From: Cordilura impudica
Taxonomy: Eukaryota > Arthropoda > Insecta > Diptera > Scathophagidae
Length of the DNA stretch: 64,000 nucleotides
Assembly (NCBI GenBank): GCA_963682025.1
Contig: OY821520.1
Location: forward strand, 84,101,465 to 84,165,464
Direction: 5' to 3'
The notes under the pieces are model-generated. The model was not told the origin of the DNA and ran no database searches. It saw only the letters and a list, made by a program, of their open reading frames with translations. Numbering within the stretch: the first letter of the stretch is position 1; every line of letters begins with the position of its first letter. Below are positions 43,986 to 56,763 of this stretch, piece after piece. Both the position numbers and the translations under genes were made by a program.

Positions 43986-44628
43986 GGTAATAACAAATTT
44001 TTATGTTTGTCATTTCGTTTGTAATAATTAGTAAAAATCTGAATCCCATATATTCTTTATCACTTTAACAAGCATAGTTGATATAGAGATGTCTGTCTGT
44101 CCGTCTGTGAAAATCACGATCACGATATCAATACATCAGCTGGATTGCTCAATCTTAGGGAAGATGATTCACTAACAACCTAAGCAGGTTGCTACTTAAT
44201 ATAATCAACATAGGTTCAATAGTTCCCGAGATTTCAATGAAAATGTAAAAAACACTTGAAAAATTATGATTTTGCTATATTGTTCTTGTTATTGTTGTTA
44301 TTTTAAAATTTATTTCTTGTAAGCGATAGCTGTACAGAAGTCCAAGTCATGCGGCTTAAAGAGTGCTTAGCGCCGTATTCTTTTTTTTTTGCCTGGAATC
44401 GCCGTTGAAATAGGCTGCACCGTCCGTTATTTCTTTCTATGAAAAAACTATCATTGTCTTTATACAAAAAAAAAAAATAAATAAATAAATAAGATATTAA
44501 AATAAAAGTAATTAACTTAAACTTAAATCGTATTAGAATTTAAAGATTAAGAAGCGGCAACTGTACCAACATTGATTATAACATTGCGATTAACTCGCCG
44601 TCTAGCAACACTTCTGGTACCCTTAAAC

Positions 44629-45030
44629 ACATGACAAGGTCCGTAGGGACCTATTTTTGTTGATATGACATTTTCTATGAAAAAGACATTTTAACATTTT
44701 TGTTTTGTTATTTTATTATTGTTTATTAACAAAAGTGTTGATAAATAAATTAAAATATAATTTTTTTTTTTATATACTAACATACTGCTTACAAAACTAT
44801 AACCGCATTTATACTCTTTTCGTTGCCTACTTGTGTTCTAGCTTGAACATCCGCATATATCTACAAATTGAGATTAGTATTAGAAGGTAATAAAACAAAT
44901 GTTAAATTCGAAGAACTCGTTTAAAATGTGTTCCAACAATAAAACAGCTAAAAAGAAGCCAAAATAAAGTTTATGTCTTAATGATTTCTTGTAATTTCAG
45001 TACAAGGTCCGTACGAACCTTGTCATGCGT
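44629..45030. repeat. Inverted pair of a palindromic motif
   Basis: ACATGACAAGGTCCGTAGGG at 44629 is inverted at 45002-45030, where ACAAGGTCCGT and ACGAACCTTGT form a near-perfect 22-bp palindrome. Possibly ends of a small element about 400 bp long. Confidence 0.45.
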
Positions 45031-46802
45031 TCCCGTACTACTCATCTTTAAACCTCAATAAAAACTAAACTGTTGGGCGTATCACCTTGAATTTTCTTTT
45101 AAACGATTTTTGATAAAATTCTAGGAGTAATTTCAGTTTGAAAATGAAAAACGTACCCAGGGGCCTTCCAGCCGAATTTAATACTTTTACATGTTTTTTA
45201 ATTTTAAAAAGATAATTTTTTTAGATATATGTTTTCAAATGGAAGATAATATGTTTATCATCATTGTTATTCGGTAAAAAGATATAAATCGTTTGTGATA
45301 TTAGAGACAATTATATTCCAAGTCAATATATTTCAACTGGACTAAGTAGGTAAACTACTTTAAAATATAATCGCCATAATGTTTGACCCAAAATTGTTGA
45401 ATATTTCATTCTTGGGTTATGTACAACATTTGTACCAACTAGTAATGAATTCTTGGAGGTTAGAGGAGACCCATTCAATGACTATAAATATAAGTTCTTA
45501 TACATTAATTAATTAATTGTAAAAAAAATTTAATTTTGTTACAGCAAATTGTTTAAGCAATTCCTAAAAGGTTTCGCACTCTTCACTTCTTTCCAAAACG
45601 TCGATAGTCTGAGAAATCCCACTTGTCATTTACACCACCATTAAAAGTTGAAATTTTTAAACTGACTTCAAAACCTTCTAAGACTCTTTTATAGAAACCA
45701 CAATACCTTCTTATTTTGCTAAAAGTTTCCAAAAAAAAAAAAAAAAAGAAAACTACACAAATATAAAATAAGTGGCTTTGAGTACCATTATAAAAATTAA
45801 TATTTTCAAGCATTTTTTACATATATACATAGATATTGTTTTTTATAATATTTACTTAACAAATGTCTACATTAAACAGCTGCTAACATAGACTTTGTAA
45901 ATACAGTACGAAAAAAAACTCGTCTACCCATCTCTATTGCCTTGTGTTTGTCTTCAAGGAATGTAACACTTTTACAAATAAATAGTTACTAATAGTATAA
46001 ATATTAAACTTTAGACAAACAAAAAAACAACAAAATATGCATGAACCAGCATGTGTTGAATGTATTTTGTAGTAAGACTGTTTAAGAGAGCTCTGAACTT
46101 CTGAAGGTTTCGTTTGGCAAAGTTAAAAGTGCCTTTCTTGCAAAAAAAAAAGGAACAAAAAACGAAGTTGTTGGCCTTTTACTTTTAGGTACTATCAACA
46201 CTGTTTCACAAAACATTACAAAAGGATTTCATCAATAGTTCTATAAATTGTTGTTTTCTTAAATTGTGATCTTCATTTTTTTTATCCTCGTTTTGTGTTC
46301 ATTTTATTTTATTAATATAATATTTATAGTTTAATATCATCCTCTCAGATATATGTATATCAAAATTATTATCGAAGTGTGAAATATATATATGTATATT
46401 TGTAGCACAGTGTAATTTCTTTCTTTAGCATTTTGTAGAAACAGTAATGTTAAACAAATGTTTAACAAAAAAAAAAAAAAAACAAAACAAAAGGTAGACA
46501 CAAATGTGACTCGTTATTTAAGGCATAAATTAGCACATTTCTAGTAAATTGCAATAAAAGCTTGTAAAAAGTCGCAAGTAATAGGGAGTTTCGAACAACT
46601 TCAATATTAGTTTTTTTTAAAGGTAATTCCGCTTAAGGTAGATTATCATAAAATGCATAGTAGAATTGTTTTATAGAATACGTTTTTGCTTTTTTTTTTG
46701 GGGAAATTCAATTTTAACTACTCGTCCATATCTAGTTACATATGCCATACAAGGTTCCAAATTTCATTAATATTTGAACATGTCTTTTAAATCTTATAAT
46801 GT
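45031..46802. other. No gene recognised
   Basis: AT-rich with several A runs. Short frames only, none with a recognisable motif. Confidence 0.4.
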
Positions 46803-46951
46803 AGTAAACATCTATACGCGCAGGGGGGTAAATTTCTATTTCACAATACAATCACAAAAACAGCGTAACATGTAAGACGTAAAACAAAATCGGTGTGACT
46901 TATGATTGTATTGGTGAAATAATTATCATAAGTAATAACCCGTTTGAAAAT

Positions 46952-47123
46952 GAAAAATGAAAAATAAAAAATTAAACAATTAGAAATGAAAAATTAAAAA
47001 TTAAAAATGAAGAACGAAAAACAAAAAATGAAGAATGGAAAATAAAAAATTAAAAATGAAAAACAAAAAATTAAAAATTAAAAATAAAAAACGAAAAATG
47101 AAAAATAAAAAATAAAAAATTAA
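46952..47123 (+). repeat. A-rich minisatellite, block 1
   Basis: Irregular repeats of GAAAAATAAAAAAT-like words with purine-rich top strand, ending where R copy 10 begins. Confidence 0.8.
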
Positions 47124-47909
47124 ACAAGTAAGAAAATTATAGTCGGTCCAGACCGACCATATGATATCCTATACCATGGTTTAGAGACCCTATATTTCGG
47201 TCCAACTAATCCGATATAGAAAATAAGCATAAACCAAATTTGAGTGGCATTGTTATTAATTTTTTTACTGCAAATATGAAAAAGTTCATATCGGGTGCTA
47301 TATTTATATGGGGACTAGCTCGAAAAATGGACCGTTCTTGACCATATTTGTTAAAGTCACTTATATTTTGAAAAATATATATACAAACCAAATTTGAGAA
47401 AAATCTGTGCAATATTTTTGTTTTTTGATAGATTTAAGTGAAGATCGGGAAGCAGCTTATATGGGACCTATGACAAAGAATTGTCCTATAGGGATTATTA
47501 TTGGACTACTGATTAATGGATATAGTAAACACATACAAACCCAATTTGACTGAGATCTATATATTATAATTTGGATCTTATGGCACTTCATGTCGGTTTC
47601 ATAGGGGTCATTTGTATGGGGGTTAGGTCTGAACATGGACGAATTTCACCAATTTCAATAGCGTTCATCCTATGTCCGATGAAAGCTTATATACCAAATT
47701 TCATCGAAATATATTCATATTTTCGACATGTAGTTTGATTATAACCTTTACATGGACACACAGACGGACGGACATTACTAAATTGACTCAGAAAGTGATT
47801 CTGAGTTGATCGGTATAATAAAAGATGGATCCAAGTCAAATATTTTTGGTAGTTACAAACAGCAGCACAAAGTCATTATACCCAAACCACATAGCGGTAT
47901 ATGGTATAA
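47124..47909 (+). repeat. DINE-like repeat R, copy 10 (full length)
   Basis: Begins CAAGTAAGAAAATTATAG and ends GCGGTATATGGTATAAAA. Its hairpin has G-T wobbles in place of Watson-Crick pairs seen in other copies. Confidence 0.85.
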
Positions 47910-47935
47910 AAATGAAAAATATAAAATGAAAAATA

Positions 47936-48706
47936 ACAAGTAAGAAAATTATAGTCGGTCTAGACCGACTATATGATACCCTATACCATGCGTTTAGAGA
48001 CCCTATCTCATAGGCCCAACTAACTGGATATAGAAAATAAGAATAAACCAAATTCGAGTGGCATTTTTATTAATTTTTTTGGCTGCAGATATGAAAAAGT
48101 TCATATCGGATGCTATATCTATATGGGGACTAGGCCCCAAAATGGACCGTTCCTGACCATGTATGGTAAAGTCTCTTGTATTTTGCAAAAATATATACAA
48201 AGAAAATTTGAGAAGAATCAGTGCAATATTTTTGTTTTTTGATAGATTTAAGTGAAGATCGGGAAGCAGCTATATATGGGGCCTATGACTAAGAGTTGTC
48301 CAATAGGGAATATTTTTTGGCTACTGATTAATGGATGTAACATATACATATAAACCCAATTTGACTAAGCTTTGTACGATAATTTGGATCTTATGGCAAT
48401 TTAAGTCGATTTCATAGGGGTCATTTGTATGGGGGCTAGGTCTGAACATTGACCGATTCTCACCAATTTCAATAGCGTCCATCCTTTGGCCGATAAAAGC
48501 TTATATATTTCATCAAAATATATTCATATTTGCGACCTGCAGTTTGATGACGAGCTTTACATGGACACACAGACGGACAGACGGACGGACGGACGGACGG
48601 ACATCGTTAAATCGAATCAGATAGTTATTCTGATTCGATCGGTATAATTAAAGACGGGTCTAGGTCAAATATTTTTGGTAGTTACAAACAGCAGCACAAA
48701 GTCATT
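47936..48706 (+). repeat. DINE-like repeat R, copy 11
   Basis: Perfect palindrome at 47951-47972 and an expanded (GGAC)n tract near 48575-48602. The 3' end is lost at CATTATA, where minisatellite resumes. Confidence 0.85.
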
Positions 48707-49125
48707 ATAAAAAATGAAAAATGAAAAATGAAAAATAAAAAATGAAAAATAAAAAATGACAAACGAAAAACAAAAAATGAAAAATGAAAAATAAAAAACG
48801 AAAAATAAAAAATGAAAAACGAAAAATCAAAAATGAAAATTAAAAAATGAAAAATAAAAAATGGAAATTGAAAAATAGAAAACGAAAAATAAAAAATGCA
48901 ACATAAATAATGCAAAATAAAAAATGAAAAAAGAAAAATAAAATATGAAAAATGAAAAATGAAAAATGAAAAATAAAAAATGAAAAAAAAAAATGAAAAA
49001 TAAAAAATGAAAAATAAAAAATGGAAAATGGAAACTGAAAAATTAAAAACGAAAAATGAAAAATAAAAAAAGAAAAATAAAAAATGGAAAACGAGAAATT
49101 AAAAATGAAAAATAAACCATTTATA
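48707..49125 (+). repeat. A-rich minisatellite, block 2
   Basis: About 30 irregular GAAAAATRAAAAAT-like units. The long Phe-rich antisense frame it gives is an artefact. Confidence 0.85.
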
Positions 49126-49329
49126 ATAATAAACCATTTTTAATAAATAATAATAAATATTTTTATATTAGCCGAGCCCCAGTAGTTGATTGCAATAAGT
49201 GATACATAGATGACGCTTTCTGTTTGATTTTAATAAAGTGCCATAAAAAAATCTTTAATTACTAGATGTTTACACATTTCCTCTGTGATCAGACTCACAT
49301 GATTTTTTTTTCTTGTATACGTCGATACT

Positions 49330-50545
49330 CAGGGGATGTCCCCCATTAATGCAGTGCACTTTGCTGATATCAGGAAAATATGTTATGGGTAGAAGGAAAG
49401 AGGGAGTGGTATTTATGGATATTTGACTTGAATTTATTTATATTGTAAGTGGCTGGAATTTTTGGCGGTAATGCGTTGTGCGATCAACTGGACAAGAGAC
49501 TGCAAATGAATATGATCTACTAGATGAGCGAGTGGTGCGTAGAAAAACATGGACTTCCTATTGGAATATCCATAATACAGTCTAACACAACCAACATTCC
49601 CACGATGCTTCAATGTGTCAATAGAGTTGCTTATTCTCTTAGCATTTATAAGCACCCACGCCCTCCTTTGCATATGGTCCAGAAGCTTCAAAATAGACTT
49701 TGAAGCCCCTGCATTCCATTGTATTCCATTTTTGGTCGGATATAGATGATATAAATAGTAAGGAGATCAGATAGTGTGAAGTATTTCTTATGCCGGTATA
49801 GGAAACCTAGGCACTTGAAAGCTTATTTCGACAATGGACATCACACTGAATTTTCATGTCCAGAACATCAAGAGCTTTTAATTCAAGAATATCTACACCA
49901 CCCCATTGGTGACTCCATGGTCCGTCTGTGGGTCACTCTGTGGGGTTTACTCGACCCCACTCAGAGATTGTCTAAAGGTCTTGATTGAGTGTGTCATTCA
50001 TATATTGCCTCGTGCCCCCCAATCTGCCTAAGGCTTGGCCTTTGATCGAATGAATATGAACGACATATTCAATAAGAGAGTTGATAGGATTGGAAGTTTG
50101 ACATAGAACGTCATCGAGAAAAATAAGAAAAAGTGATGGGGAAAGAACAAAACCTTGCGGTACCCCTGCGTTTAATTGCAACTCTTAAATAGCACGAATG
50201 GTGCGATCTCTGAGAAAAATAAGAAAAAGTGATGGGGAAAGAACAGAACCTTGCGGTACCCCTGCGTTTAACTGCAACTCTTAAACAGCACGAATGGTGC
50301 GATCTCTGAGAAAACTCGATATAAAACGAGAGAAATCAGTACCAACACTAAAAGCAATTAGTTTTATTAAGAGCGCGCTGTGCCACACGCGACCAAAAAC
50401 CATGGAAATATCCAGAGGAGCAACCAAACTTCTACCGAATCGGTGAATGGACCAACGATCCGAAAGAAGCGCCATTAGGTCTCACGTAGAACGACTTCTA
50501 CGGTCCGGTGACTTGTTAACATTGAGCTCTGCTCCTCTTAACAGT
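49330..50545 (-). pseudogene. LINE reverse transcriptase, copy A2 (same family as 40404-42024)
   Basis: Minus strand: LDISMVFGRVWHSALLIKLI and FSRFISSFLRDRTIRAV (50475-50281), LNAGVPQGFVLSPSLF (50181 on), HMQRRAWVLINAKRISNSID (49691 on). The 3' region shares GGAAAGAGGGAGTGGTATTT with copy A1. A 96-bp tandem duplication covers 50116-50307. Many frame breaks; dead. Confidence 0.8.
50116..50307. repeat. 96-bp tandem duplication within LINE copy A2
   Basis: Units 50116-50211 and 50212-50307 differ at a few positions. It includes the GVPQG-coding segment and is 32 codons, so it keeps frame. Confidence 0.85.
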
Positions 50546-51007
50546 ACGAGTTCGAACGAATACCAGACAAGTTATGTTTGCGATAATTTGTGTAGAATTA
50601 AAAAAAAAAAGACAAATGTTTTATTTTGTATAGAGACTATAACTAAACAAGGATCCACTACTTTTATTCTTACAGTACTGTATTCTTGGTATCAAATGTA
50701 TTAGAGGTGTTTTTGAAAAATAAAGGGTCTTATTTTCATCTTGAATATACAAAAATACCGATGTAAAATGTTAAGCCAATTGTACCCAAATATGTCGGAA
50801 CGGAAAAAAATTTAAAAAAAGTATCTGCATATTAAGTGTGCCTATTTTTATGTACTATGGCCTGCAAACCTGTATACATATTTGTTTAAATAAAAAATTT
50901 CGGTAGTACTTTAACTAACAGTGCTATATCCCGACTTAGGAATAAAAAATCTGGCAATAATTATTTCAAGATAACAAACAAACAAAACAAAAAATGTATT
51001 CGCAATA
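50546..51007. other. No gene recognised
   Basis: AT-rich spacer. Confidence 0.4.
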
Positions 51008-51075
51008 GTATTAAATTCCGACATGCTGAATCTCTGATACCCTCCAACTGTGTTTTAAACACAATATTATAAATA
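51008..51075 (+). repeat. Dispersed repeat S, copy 2 (degenerate)
   Basis: TTAAATTCCGACATGCTGAA followed by CTCTGATACCCTCCAACTG; the hairpin is partly lost. Confidence 0.5.
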
Positions 51076-51221
51076 ATGTTGGTTACGGCTACCATTTTAA
51101 TACTGTGTGCGCTAATTAACCTTCAAAATCTAATAATATTTTAATATAAATTTAATTATTTTCTTTTTGTTGGTCAGCATTTGTTATTATTTCTTATTTA
51201 CTTTTTTTTTTTATAAAAACT

Positions 51222-51533
51222 ATGATGGTTTTTTATAGAAAGCAATATTTTCTATCTGAAAAAATGCATTATTTTTCTATTACTAGAGTAGGATGTACGT
51301 ATGTATATTCATGTAAAGATTTAAGTAATGAAAAAAATAAAAATCTATTTTATAACATCTCACTAATAACATATAATATTAATGGTCTCGAAAATAAGTT
51401 TCTATATCCTTCGTTTCTTAATTTTATAAGAGAAGTAGATGTATTTGTTTTACTTGAAACGCATTTGATAGAAGAAAAAGTTGCAAATGCAAAAAAGTAC
51501 TTCACTGGATTTGATTTGCATTTTGAACCAGCG
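51222..51533 (+). pseudogene. LINE AP-endonuclease N-terminal fragment
   Basis: ISLITYNINGLENKF, then FLNFIREVDVFVLLETHLIE: the N-terminal Asn-Gly and the Glu-Thr-His motif of APE-type LINE endonucleases, about 55 residues apart as usual. It is cut off at 51533 exactly where the second Transib begins, and no continuation is recognised beyond 55146. Confidence 0.65.
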
Positions 51534-51559
51534 CACCAGTGGCCCATTTGACGGGAAGG

Positions 51560-52188
51560 CGGTCAAAAATCTATAACTTTTGATTGGATTGGAATTTTGA
51601 TATGAGTTTTTTTTTTTTTTTTGTTTGGTAGGTGAGACTTTAGCCTTTAAGTTTTGCTATAAATCGTAATTCTCGACCAAAAATAAAAAATGTTACGGAT
51701 GGTTTAAAATACATTTTCATTTGTAGTTGAATTTTAGTACAAAAGTCAAGTGTTAAAAGGTAAAAAAAGGTTTTTTTTTTTAATATGTCTTATTTTTTCA
51801 GTTAATTTTACAACTAATACTTTTTAACAATTTTTTAAGTTAATTTTTTCAGAAAATGTCAAACTTTGGCCCCCGTAAACATTTTAGTCCTAATGTGCAC
51901 AAGGGCCAAAGGTTGTTTTTTTTTTTTTTTTTTGAAAGATCCCGAGTTAAAATATAATTTATTAAGCAGCGAACGTAAAAGTTACCTTATATTGGTTCAA
52001 GATAGAGAAGTTTCAATGAAAAATTTTCTTTTTAAATATTTCTTTATCAATTTTTATGGTAAATTTATGAATTATAACAATTTTTATTGTAAATTTACAA
52101 AATATATAAATTTTTAAATCAAGAAAATTTTTTAACTATATAAAAAAAAGTGTAACTTATTGTTAGTGTAATGAAAAAGTACTTTAAA
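51560..52188. other. Transib copy 2, noncoding end
   Basis: AT-rich with T runs; no ORF of note. Confidence 0.5.
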
Positions 52189-54144
52189 TCAACCAATTTT
52201 AGTAAAAATTTCTTCTAAATAGCCTTGATTTTCATCTTCTAGAAGTTGTTTAGCTTCTTCGTCTAACTCAATAGAGGTAGTTTTCCATTTTTGACGAATG
52301 TTGGACATATATGGATCTGAAGTGCACAACAAAATTCTGATAAGGTCTTCGTTAGTACAACATCTGGTAATTTTCCTTGTGTTGTGCTCGCGAAAGAATC
52401 TGTAGTCCTTGTTCCTTTTTTCTTGCGCTTCTTCAGATAGATCTCCTATTGGTAGCATATTGTTTTGAATTATTTGTTCCCCATGGTACAAAATTTTATG
52501 AACTGTGGATGGAATATATCTCCAAGAGTATTTTTCATTATAAAGTATAGCTGTTATATTGGCGTACTCTCCAAATTTTTTTGCATTTATCTTTCTGCTG
52601 CATGTTAGAACTTGTAATATGATTTTGAATCGTCTTATTAATTCATGATCTACACCTGTGATAGATGCTGCAGTTTCCGGATCGGAAAAAATCTCCTAGC
52701 AGTAGATATTTTTGTTGAATTTGTTTTTTTTTTGCTTTCTTTTTTTCTTCATTTTCTTTGTTTTTTCTCACTGTTTCGCCTAACGGACCAAATTCCAAAT
52801 CATAACCCAATTTAAGAATATGCTCCATGACACGTATTCTAGCATGAAGAGGGGACATTCCAAATTCGTAGGCTTCCTTAAAACTATCGTCTTCTGGTGG
52901 GGGTTGGCCTAATTGACTTGATGTCTTTTGGAATATAATGCAGCTTGACGTTGACTTTGTTCCAGTTAAAGCTTGTGCAACTTTTCCATCAATCATTGTG
53001 AGACACATTTTAAAATGTACTACAATGTCTTGGTCATCAAATTTAAATATTACTGGTTGAAGTTCCTTAATTTGATCTTTTATTTTTTGAACTTCTTCAG
53101 TTATGACATCTTTGGTTTCCTTTTTGAATGCAAATTTTATTGGTCTGCAATACTTTGTTGAAGAAGGAATTTCATTTTTCCATATATCAATTTCTGTTGC
53201 TCTCCTAGTTGACGGCTCTAAGACGCTATACCTTTTTGTTAAGCGCAATGGAACGAAAGATACCATAAATAAATTAGCATCTGATGAATTTTCGGCATTA
53301 AATTGCTTGTATTGTTTCTGACCAGAGGATCCCTCACATCCCCATTTATAAATTGAATTAATGCTGCCATTACCAATTTTTTTAAATGATCAGTATCAAG
53401 CGTATTTAGCAATCGTTCTGCAGTATGTTCAAGGAGATCTTGCAATTTTATTTCTGCTGATGTTGAAGTGACACTAATAGCAGATTGTGAAGGTAAACAT
53501 TCTTTTTTGGCAGAAACTAAATCTCGATACTCTGGAAAAATCCCACAATTCTTATCATTGGTTCGCTTCCGCAATTCCTTATATTGATTTTTGGTCAATT
53601 TCAAATCCAAAAATAGGGCCAACGCTTCTTCCGGCGTAAATTTCTTATCTTCAATTGGTGTAGGAATGCTTTTCAAAATCCTCTTTGTGCGCCTTGGGCT
53701 CGCTTCTACTATTTTTTCAATTATTTCAATTTTATTTTTTTTATTTTGGGTTGGTGGAATTTGGTGCAAAAATGAATCCTTAATAATTCTTTGAGAAATT
53801 TCTTCATTGATATTCTCCAGCTTGCTTCGAGATCTTTCACTACATCCGTCAATTGGTTTTGCTGGTCGACCCTTTTTTCCACTTTCGTTGGCAGGTGTAG
53901 ATGCACTCCCAAAAATAAGTTCCTTTATTAACCAGTCTTGGTAACGTTTGTACATCTTTGCCTTGCTATGAGAGCATTCAATGTACCGTCTTTTCAAATC
54001 CGATGCAAAATTATTAATTTTTCCTTTGTGCATTTCAATGTCTTCCAGGTTTTGCACTATGTGCAAAATTACATCGTCTACATCATTTCGTTGAAAATAA
54101 ATATCTGCCAGATCTCTGTAACAGTACTTATAGCCATTGCACAA
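52189..54144 (-). pseudogene. Transib transposase, inactive second copy
   Basis: Homologous to 14119-16138 over its length: CYRDLADIYFQ at the start, RTKRILKSIPTP, FTPEEALALFLDLKLTKNQY, MIDGKVAQALTGTKS, SPLHARIRVMEHILKLGYDL. Breaks: a frameshift near 53240-53266; loss of the segment equivalent to IIDQPKQGSGNTNDG near 52700; a further break near 52500. At the first catalytic position the text reads WGCEGSSG (codon 53333-53335, GAG) where copy 1 has WGCDGSSG. The CxxC zinc motif has become CIIF. The C-terminal HX4H and SEEAQEKRNK segments remain (52491-52400). Dead. Confidence 0.88.
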
Positions 54145-54565
54145 ATTGTAATGAATAATAATTGTGGAAACATTATTATAAATACTCTTTCTTGCAATTA
54201 TGTAAAATAAAAATTTTTATCTTTTATTGCCACTTTCAGAAGCATAAAAAACTCACACCCTAACCCCTTTTAAAAGGTGAAGCATACCTGCTCATATCTT
54301 AAAGGGCTATGTCGCAATAGTTTTTTTTTTAACATTTACCTGTTATTTAAATTGTTTCCCATTTTCTCAGGTATTTAAACTATATAACTCTAATTCAAAC
54401 TAATAATGTTTTTGAAAGATACCTATGTAAATGTACCTGAAACAATTAAGCGCATTATATCTCAACCCCTTTTTTATAAATATATAACAACTCCTGACAA
54501 CTCCGCCGACACGCAAAAAAATACACCGCGGTGCACCGGTACGACCAACTTTTGTATTCATAACA

Positions 54566-54710
54566 CTCAGACGGACGGACGGACATCGTTTAATCGACTC
54601 AGAAAGTGTTTTTGAGTCGATCCGTATAATAAAAGATGGATAAAGGTCCAATGTTTTTGGCACTTACAAACATCACCTCAAACTTAATATATCCTAACCA
54701 CATAGTGGAC
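54566..54710 (+). repeat. DINE-like repeat R, 3' fragment
   Basis: (GGAC)n tract, hairpin (ATCGACTCAG/TGAGTCGAT) and ACCACATAGTGG end, within Transib copy 2. Confidence 0.75.
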
Positions 54711-55145
54711 AACTTTTGTATTCATAAATTTTGCAGAAAATATCTAACCTTGGGTCAGAAAAATTGTTTTGTTGCACACGGGCGGAAACTGGCGGGTGTA
54801 TAATGTGATATAGGAGTATAGGGGAGGGTTCGGAATATAGAAGAGTGCAAGATTTTTTCTGACTGCTTTTGAGTGGCAGAAGTTATGCTCTATTGGGTAG
54901 GAGATTTTCGGAAAATTTTGACCTTTTTTAAAAATTTTTTTTTTTAAATTTCGGAATGACCCAGTGATTTTACTGAGAAAGCCTATTTTCGAAGACCTCG
55001 TTCGCTGTGATATAGTTGAGATAGAGTCGCAATTTCTTGGCTCCCGAGGTTTACTAGTATTTACTTTCAAATGAATAACATAACTTTAAAATCGGTAACA
55101 AAAAAAATGATTTTTGGCCGCCTTCTCAGAATATGGTCCACTTTG

Positions 55146-56680
55146 CGCCGAATTATATTCTCATGCTGGAAACAGCCGCTGAAGATAACCATTTCTACAC
55201 AATAAGTCTACATCTACATTATATTAGTAAAACTTTATTCCAGTACAATAATAACAGATTACTATGCATATTATCGAAAATACTGCTTACTCGTGAGCTA
55301 TTCTGGGTTGAAAAGTTAAAAGAGCTCGCTACAAGCACTAACGACTGAGTTTAATAACTTTAAATTTTAGTTTTGTTCTTAATTTGTTAGCCATGAATAC
55401 AGATTTTAAAAAAAAATAATAAACGAAGGTTCTAAACCGGTTTCTCCTCTTAAGAAAATTTATGTATAGAAACCGAAATTATTACTGATTATATAAAAAA
55501 ATATAAAAAATTTTTTACTAAAAGCATATTTTAAAATAATCTTGGCGAGCTTCTTTTTAAAAAAATTATAATCTATGATAGATCATAGAAAAGTTATGCA
55601 CTATTATAGTGCAATAACTACGAACTCGTTTCGGAGGAGTGCTATTCCTGTAAATGAATAAAGGTTTTAAAATATTTGTTATTTTCTACGTTTATGAATA
55701 AAAAAAAAAAGAAATATTGACTTAAATGTTCAAATAATCCAAAACAAAATTACTTCTTATTATCCTTGATCCCTGTAACGATTAGTGAAAAATTCATTGG
55801 CACATTTATTATCGAAATACACCAAAAATATCTTTCAATTAATCAGTTTTGTTTTAAATTGAATGACAAAATGTTCTAGATGAACTTCACCCAGCGTTAG
55901 CAATATAAAACTACACTCGTAAATGGAGCAATTTGTTTATTGCTAACAGTAGCATAGAGCACTCAAAACAATTGTCAGTATTTGACAGAAAATGACAATT
56001 GTTCGTTTGTTAGTTGTTTGTTAAAAGCACTTAAAAATTACAAAAACTTATCTAATTGCAATTCTCTACACAAACAGACAATTACAAATCCACTCAACTC
56101 ATTCTCGATATGCAAATTGTATAGAATTGATTTTAATTTTAATTAAAATCATTTATTGAACAATAAAACTTAACGAGACGATAAGAGCAACAATTACAAA
56201 AGCAAAATTCAACAAAAAATCAATAAAGTAAAAACTGAAAAGAAAAAAAAAATCTCAAAATCACAAGCTCATGCTGATACGAACATAAAACATTGCTAAC
56301 AACAATTGGCCTCCTCACCATGTTATGTTGTCTAACTAACTAAGGTTGTTGTTCATTAATTTTGCTCTAAAGCTCCAATAAACTTTCAATTTTTCGTATT
56401 TTGTTAACTTTTCAAATTTTAGTTAGTTTGAATCGATTTTTTATTTGTACAAATCGTCGAAGTCTGTTCAGTTGTCAGATAAATGTTTAAACGGTGTAGT
56501 AAATACAGTTACCCAAAATTGTTGGGTAACATTTTAAAAAATTCGCAAATAAAATTTGTCAGTGTTGAGATCATGTAGAAGGTTTTGCATTATATTAAAA
56601 AAAATCACAAACTTTATTTTATACAAATTAAGAAAATATTTCAACAAGGTAGAGATATTAATTTTATAAAAAAATCAAGT
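55146..56680. other. No gene recognised
   Basis: AT-rich; a GATTTTAATT/AATTAAAATC palindrome near 56129. A 71-codon frame (55133-55348) has no known motif. Confidence 0.4.
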
Positions 56681-56681
56681 A

Positions 56682-56750
56682 TGAGTGTTGAATTCGGCCA
56701 TGCCGAATCTTTGATATCATCCACTTGTGTCTTAAACTCATTAGTATAAC
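56682..56750 (+). repeat. Dispersed repeat S, copy 3
   Basis: AAGTATGAG, a perfect TTCGGC-CAT-GCCGAA hairpin, then TTGATATCATCCACTTGTG. Confidence 0.65.
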
Positions 56751-56763
56751 CAATATTTGTCAA

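Larger units (their letters stand above)
46803..49308. repeat. Dispersed repeat M, expanded copy
   Basis: The left half (TAAACATCTATACGCGCAG at 46805) and right half (AAGTGATACATAGATGACGC at 49198, ending ACATGATTTTTTTT) match the compact copy at 33231-33520. Here about 2.2 kb of minisatellite and two R copies separate them. Confidence 0.65.
51534..55145 (-). mobile_element. Transib transposon, copy 2
   Basis: Termini CACCAGTGGCCCAT at 51534 and, on the minus strand from 55145, CAAAGTGGACCAT. They share GAAGGCGG and CAAAAATC further in. The 5-bp flanks (CAGCG, CGCCG) are GC-rich but not identical. Contains an inactive Transib transposase and an R fragment (54566-54710). Confidence 0.7.

Noticed and set aside
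48682..48915. 77-codon Phe-rich frame
   Set aside because: Antisense reading of the A-rich minisatellite.
48707..49125. CRISPR-like array
   Set aside because: Repeats are short, irregular and spacerless; eukaryotic minisatellite.
55133..55348. 71-codon frame to the right of Transib copy 2 as a LINE endonuclease continuation
   Set aside because: Begins inside the Transib terminus and lacks endonuclease motifs.
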